In this document: piece by piece, positions 58,473 to 60,070 of the stretch | How the letters are laid out: each line of letters opens with the position of its first letter | Numbering within the stretch: position 1 is the stretch's first letter | NCBI GenBank assembly: GCA_947642555.1 | Contig: CANRSX010000031.1 | Location: 1 to 60,070 of the forward strand | Direction: 5' to 3' | From: an uncultured Roseburia sp. | GTDB lineage: Bacteria > Bacillota > Clostridia > Lachnospirales > Lachnospiraceae | Length of the DNA: 60,070 bases | Made by a program: the position numbers and the translations under genes | The notes under the pieces: model-generated | Database searches by the model: none | The model's input: the letters and a program-made list of their open reading frames with translations, nothing else | Told to the model about the DNA's origin: nothing

Positions 58473-59222
58473 TTATGATCTGTCCTGATCTGTCCGCTGG
58501 CTTTTCGGGAGCGTTTTTGTAAGGACTAAGTTATAGGCAACGGTTATGAAGATTAAAATTAAAACATGAATTATGTGTTTTTCCGCTGTAACCCCTGCTT
58601 TATTTGCAAAAGTACTGAGAGTGTTGATCGCAGAATGGACAATAATGCAGGGGAGCAGACTTCCGCCACGATAAAAAATTGTTACAAGCAGGAAGCCTAC
58701 CGCAATCGCGAAGCAAATCTGGCACAAATTGTTTATCAGGTCCATACCGCTGCCATTAAATAAATTGATCAGATGTCCGACACCAAAGGTTACACTTGAG
58801 ATAATAATTGCAGATGTTACATTATCTTTTGCGATTGATACAAACAGGAAGCCTCTGAAAATCACTTCCTCTAAAATACCAACGCAAAGCATACACGCAA
58901 TACGGCAAACCGTTCCCGCTAACGAATCATTGACAGCAATACCGTTCCAGAGATTTCCTGTCGCTAAGATAATAAGCGGTACATAGTAAAGAAACCGACG
59001 GGCAGGAACAGGTGATTTACAAAGCCCGTATCGTTTCTGTAAATTGTTTTTTCGGATAAAGGCAAAAAGAATAATGGTCTGCAGGATACAAAAAACAGCA
59101 CTTGCAGAGTATTCAACCCCTGTTTTTTCATTTAGTGGATTGGCGAAAGATTGCAGAACACAATACACCACGATCCATACAATCGCAAAAGCCTGTTCGT
59201 TTTTTTCATATAGCTTTTTCAT
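58473..59222 (-). CDS. CPBP family intramembrane metalloprotease
   Basis: A 249-residue membrane protein with about seven hydrophobic helices and the CPBP (CAAX/Abi) active-site motifs EEVIFRG, FGVGHLINLF and a later VHSAINT. Members cleave within the membrane or act in bacteriocin self-immunity. It is encoded 17 nt inside the end of the TetR gene, so it is its direct regulatory target. The pair is distinctly AT-richer than the rest of the window. Confidence 0.92.
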   Translation of the reverse strand: MKKLYEKNEQAFAIVWIVVYCVLQSFANPLNEKTGVEYSASAVFCILQTIILFAFIRKNNLQKRYGLCKSPVPARRFLYYVPLIILATGNLWNGIAVNDSLAGTVCRIACMLCVGILEEVIFRGFLFVSIAKDNVTSAIIISSVTFGVGHLINLFNGSGMDLINNLCQICFAIAVGFLLVTIFYRGGSLLPCIIVHSAINTLSTFANKAGVTAEKHIIHVLILIFITVAYNLVLTKTLPKSQRTDQDRS

Positions 59223-59790
59223 CTGTTTCCTCCTGTATCGCTAATATCGCACCCGTGTATACCCGTTTCAAATGCTTTTCTATGAGCTTTTCATCATACT
59301 CCAGTGAATTGCCGGCTATGATACTGGCATATCCGTGAACAAACAGCGCGAGCGTTATAAAAACCTCTTTTGTCTGTTCCATATCCATATCCATTTCTTC
59401 CTGCATGGCAGAAATAACAGGTATAAGTTCCTCGGAATTTATCATTTCAGTCAAACTGTTTTCAACCGCAAATCCCGATTGAAACAGAAAGCGGAACAAA
59501 AAAGGCTCTTCAACCGCAAAGCGGATATAATTCACCCCGATTCCAAGCATTCTGTCTTCCTGTGTTTCTGGAATGTTCATCAAATATTCCGTATGATAGT
59601 CATCCGTTTTTTTGTAAGCAGCTTTTCTTAATTCCTCAATCGTTGCAAAATGGTACATAACGGGCTGTGTGGAACAGCGTAGCTTCTTTGATACGGTCCG
59701 TGCATTGATGTTTTCCGCGCCTGTTTTGCGGGCAACCTCAAATGCAGCGTCAATAACCATATCTCTTGTGATTTTAGGTTTTGGCGGCAT
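59206..59790 (-). CDS. TetR/AcrR family transcriptional regulator
   Basis: A 194-residue regulator. The N-terminal helix-turn-helix (about 5-55: ITRDMVIDAAFEVARKTGAENINARTVSKKLRCSTQPVMYHFATIEELRKAAY) is typical TetR. The C-terminal helical ligand domain is unclassified. A perfect palindrome TGTTATATAACA overlaps the start of its transcript behind a consensus promoter, so autorepression, with co-control of the CPBP protease, is likely. Confidence 0.94.
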   Translation of the reverse strand: MPPKPKITRDMVIDAAFEVARKTGAENINARTVSKKLRCSTQPVMYHFATIEELRKAAYKKTDDYHTEYLMNIPETQEDRMLGIGVNYIRFAVEEPFLFRFLFQSGFAVENSLTEMINSEELIPVISAMQEEMDMDMEQTKEVFITLALFVHGYASIIAGNSLEYDEKLIEKHLKRVYTGAILAIQEETDEKAI

Positions 59791-59816
59791 AGCTTTTTCC
59801 TCTGATCAATAATTTG

Positions 59817-59865
59817 TGTTATATAACATAAATTATATTATAGACCGCAATACTGATTTTGTCAA
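59817..59865 (-). promoter_or_regulatory. TetR promoter with palindromic operator
   Basis: Minus strand: TTGACA (59860-59865), 17-nt spacer, TATAAT (59837-59842), a perfect consensus. Palindrome TGTTATATAACA (59817-59828) lies 8 nt downstream of the -10, over the probable start site. Confidence 0.85.
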
Positions 59866-59879
59866 TCCTTAAAAGAAAA

Positions 59880-60062
59880 GTTCAGCCATGCATCGCGAAT
59901 GGCGCGGGCTGAACGATAACTTTTTACTTAAAAAGTTCAGCCAGTCGGAATCGCATGAGGAAAATCGTGCTCGCACGAATTTTCACACATCGATTCTGAC
60001 TGAGGGAGCGCCCGTATATGAGCAAAAATGAGTTGCGAAGCAACGGAAAGTGTCGAAGACAC
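59880..60062. repeat. Cluster of palindromes at window edge
   Basis: Four elements in under 190 nt: (1) GTTCAGCC 59880-59887 / GGCTGAAC 59907-59914, containing the 20-nt sequence inverted at 26892; (2) 12-nt arms 59942-59953 / 59991-60002 enclosing an inner hairpin 59961-59983; (3) GTTGC-GAA-GCAAC 60032-60044; (4) GTGTC-GAA-GACAC 60050-60062. GTTCAGCC recurs at 59935. An ATG at 60018 opens a frame to the window end, but it is probably a by-product of the repeats. Confidence 0.8.
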
Positions 60063-60070
60063 GATTTTGC

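Noticed and set aside
60018..60070. Start of a protein-coding gene running off the window
   Set aside because: The open frame of 17 codons consists of the hairpin repeats and has no ribosome-binding site; it is better explained as part of the repeat cluster.

Overview
The window looks like the chromosome of a GC-rich anaerobic Clostridia member, most likely a Lachnospiraceae-type gut anaerobe. The evidence is strong AGGAGG ribosome-binding sites, consensus sigma-A promoters, a CIRCE-controlled groESL operon, two [FeFe]-hydrogenase-type proteins, a SigV/RsiV-like pair, LplB/YtcP and YesM/YesN-type sugar genes, and families common in this group (PadR plus DUF2812, the ABC-class ATPase, a TetM-like GTPase, a PD-(D/E)XK transposase-family protein). 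The taxonomy is inferred from gene content, not from a marker search.

Layout. 1-1698: the 3' part of a tRNA-Ala(CGC), a leader with three hairpins, a ClpX-like AAA+ protein without the zinc-binding domain, and a small acidic partner. 1708-3135: an autoregulated PadR/DUF2812/DUF6440 operon. 3139-9872: a MoxR-type ATPase, an ABC-class ATPase, and a 967-residue fusion of a TetM/EF-G-like ribosomal GTPase to a YacP/Rae1-like NYN nuclease, with a small following protein. 9881-14651: two flavodoxin-like reductases, apt, a PD-(D/E)XK protein with perfect heptad repeats, and a purine permease. 14782-21315: a short H-cluster protein, an rRNA methyltransferase, a double-receiver protein, an ECF sigma/RsiV-like pair and a cyclase. 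21316-22758: an AT-rich islet of short ORFs, one resembling the start of a RelA/SpoT-type alarmone synthetase.

22771-35398: an aldo/keto reductase, a LytTR/membrane protein/ABC exporter operon, an OmpR-type two-component system with a large polytopic kinase, a MATE exporter divergent from a Crp-like regulator across a perfect CRP-type palindrome, a Uma2 protein, and a DUF2975/XRE/DUF4173 operon. 35450-41381: a [FeFe] hydrogenase with ferredoxin domains, a Cof-type HAD phosphatase, a DUF2974 hydrolase and groESL. 41381-43348 (minus strand): a YtrA-type GntR/ABC operon. 43451-54816: a carbohydrate locus (binding protein, two permeases, YesM/YesN two-component system, carboxylesterase, GH2 enzyme, AraC regulator) followed by a GyrI-like protein. 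54817-60070: a 54-residue protein, Nudix, DegV, DUF3795 and FecR-lipoprotein genes, an AT-richer TetR/CPBP pair, and a dense palindrome cluster at the edge.

Most compelling lead: the GTPase-NYN fusion at 6694-9597. It joins a fold that docks in the ribosomal A site to a nuclease family whose characterised member (Rae1) cuts mRNA in that site. Second is the ClpX-like protein at 265-1287, which keeps the IGF loop for ClpP docking but has a changed pore loop and no substrate-recognition zinc domain.
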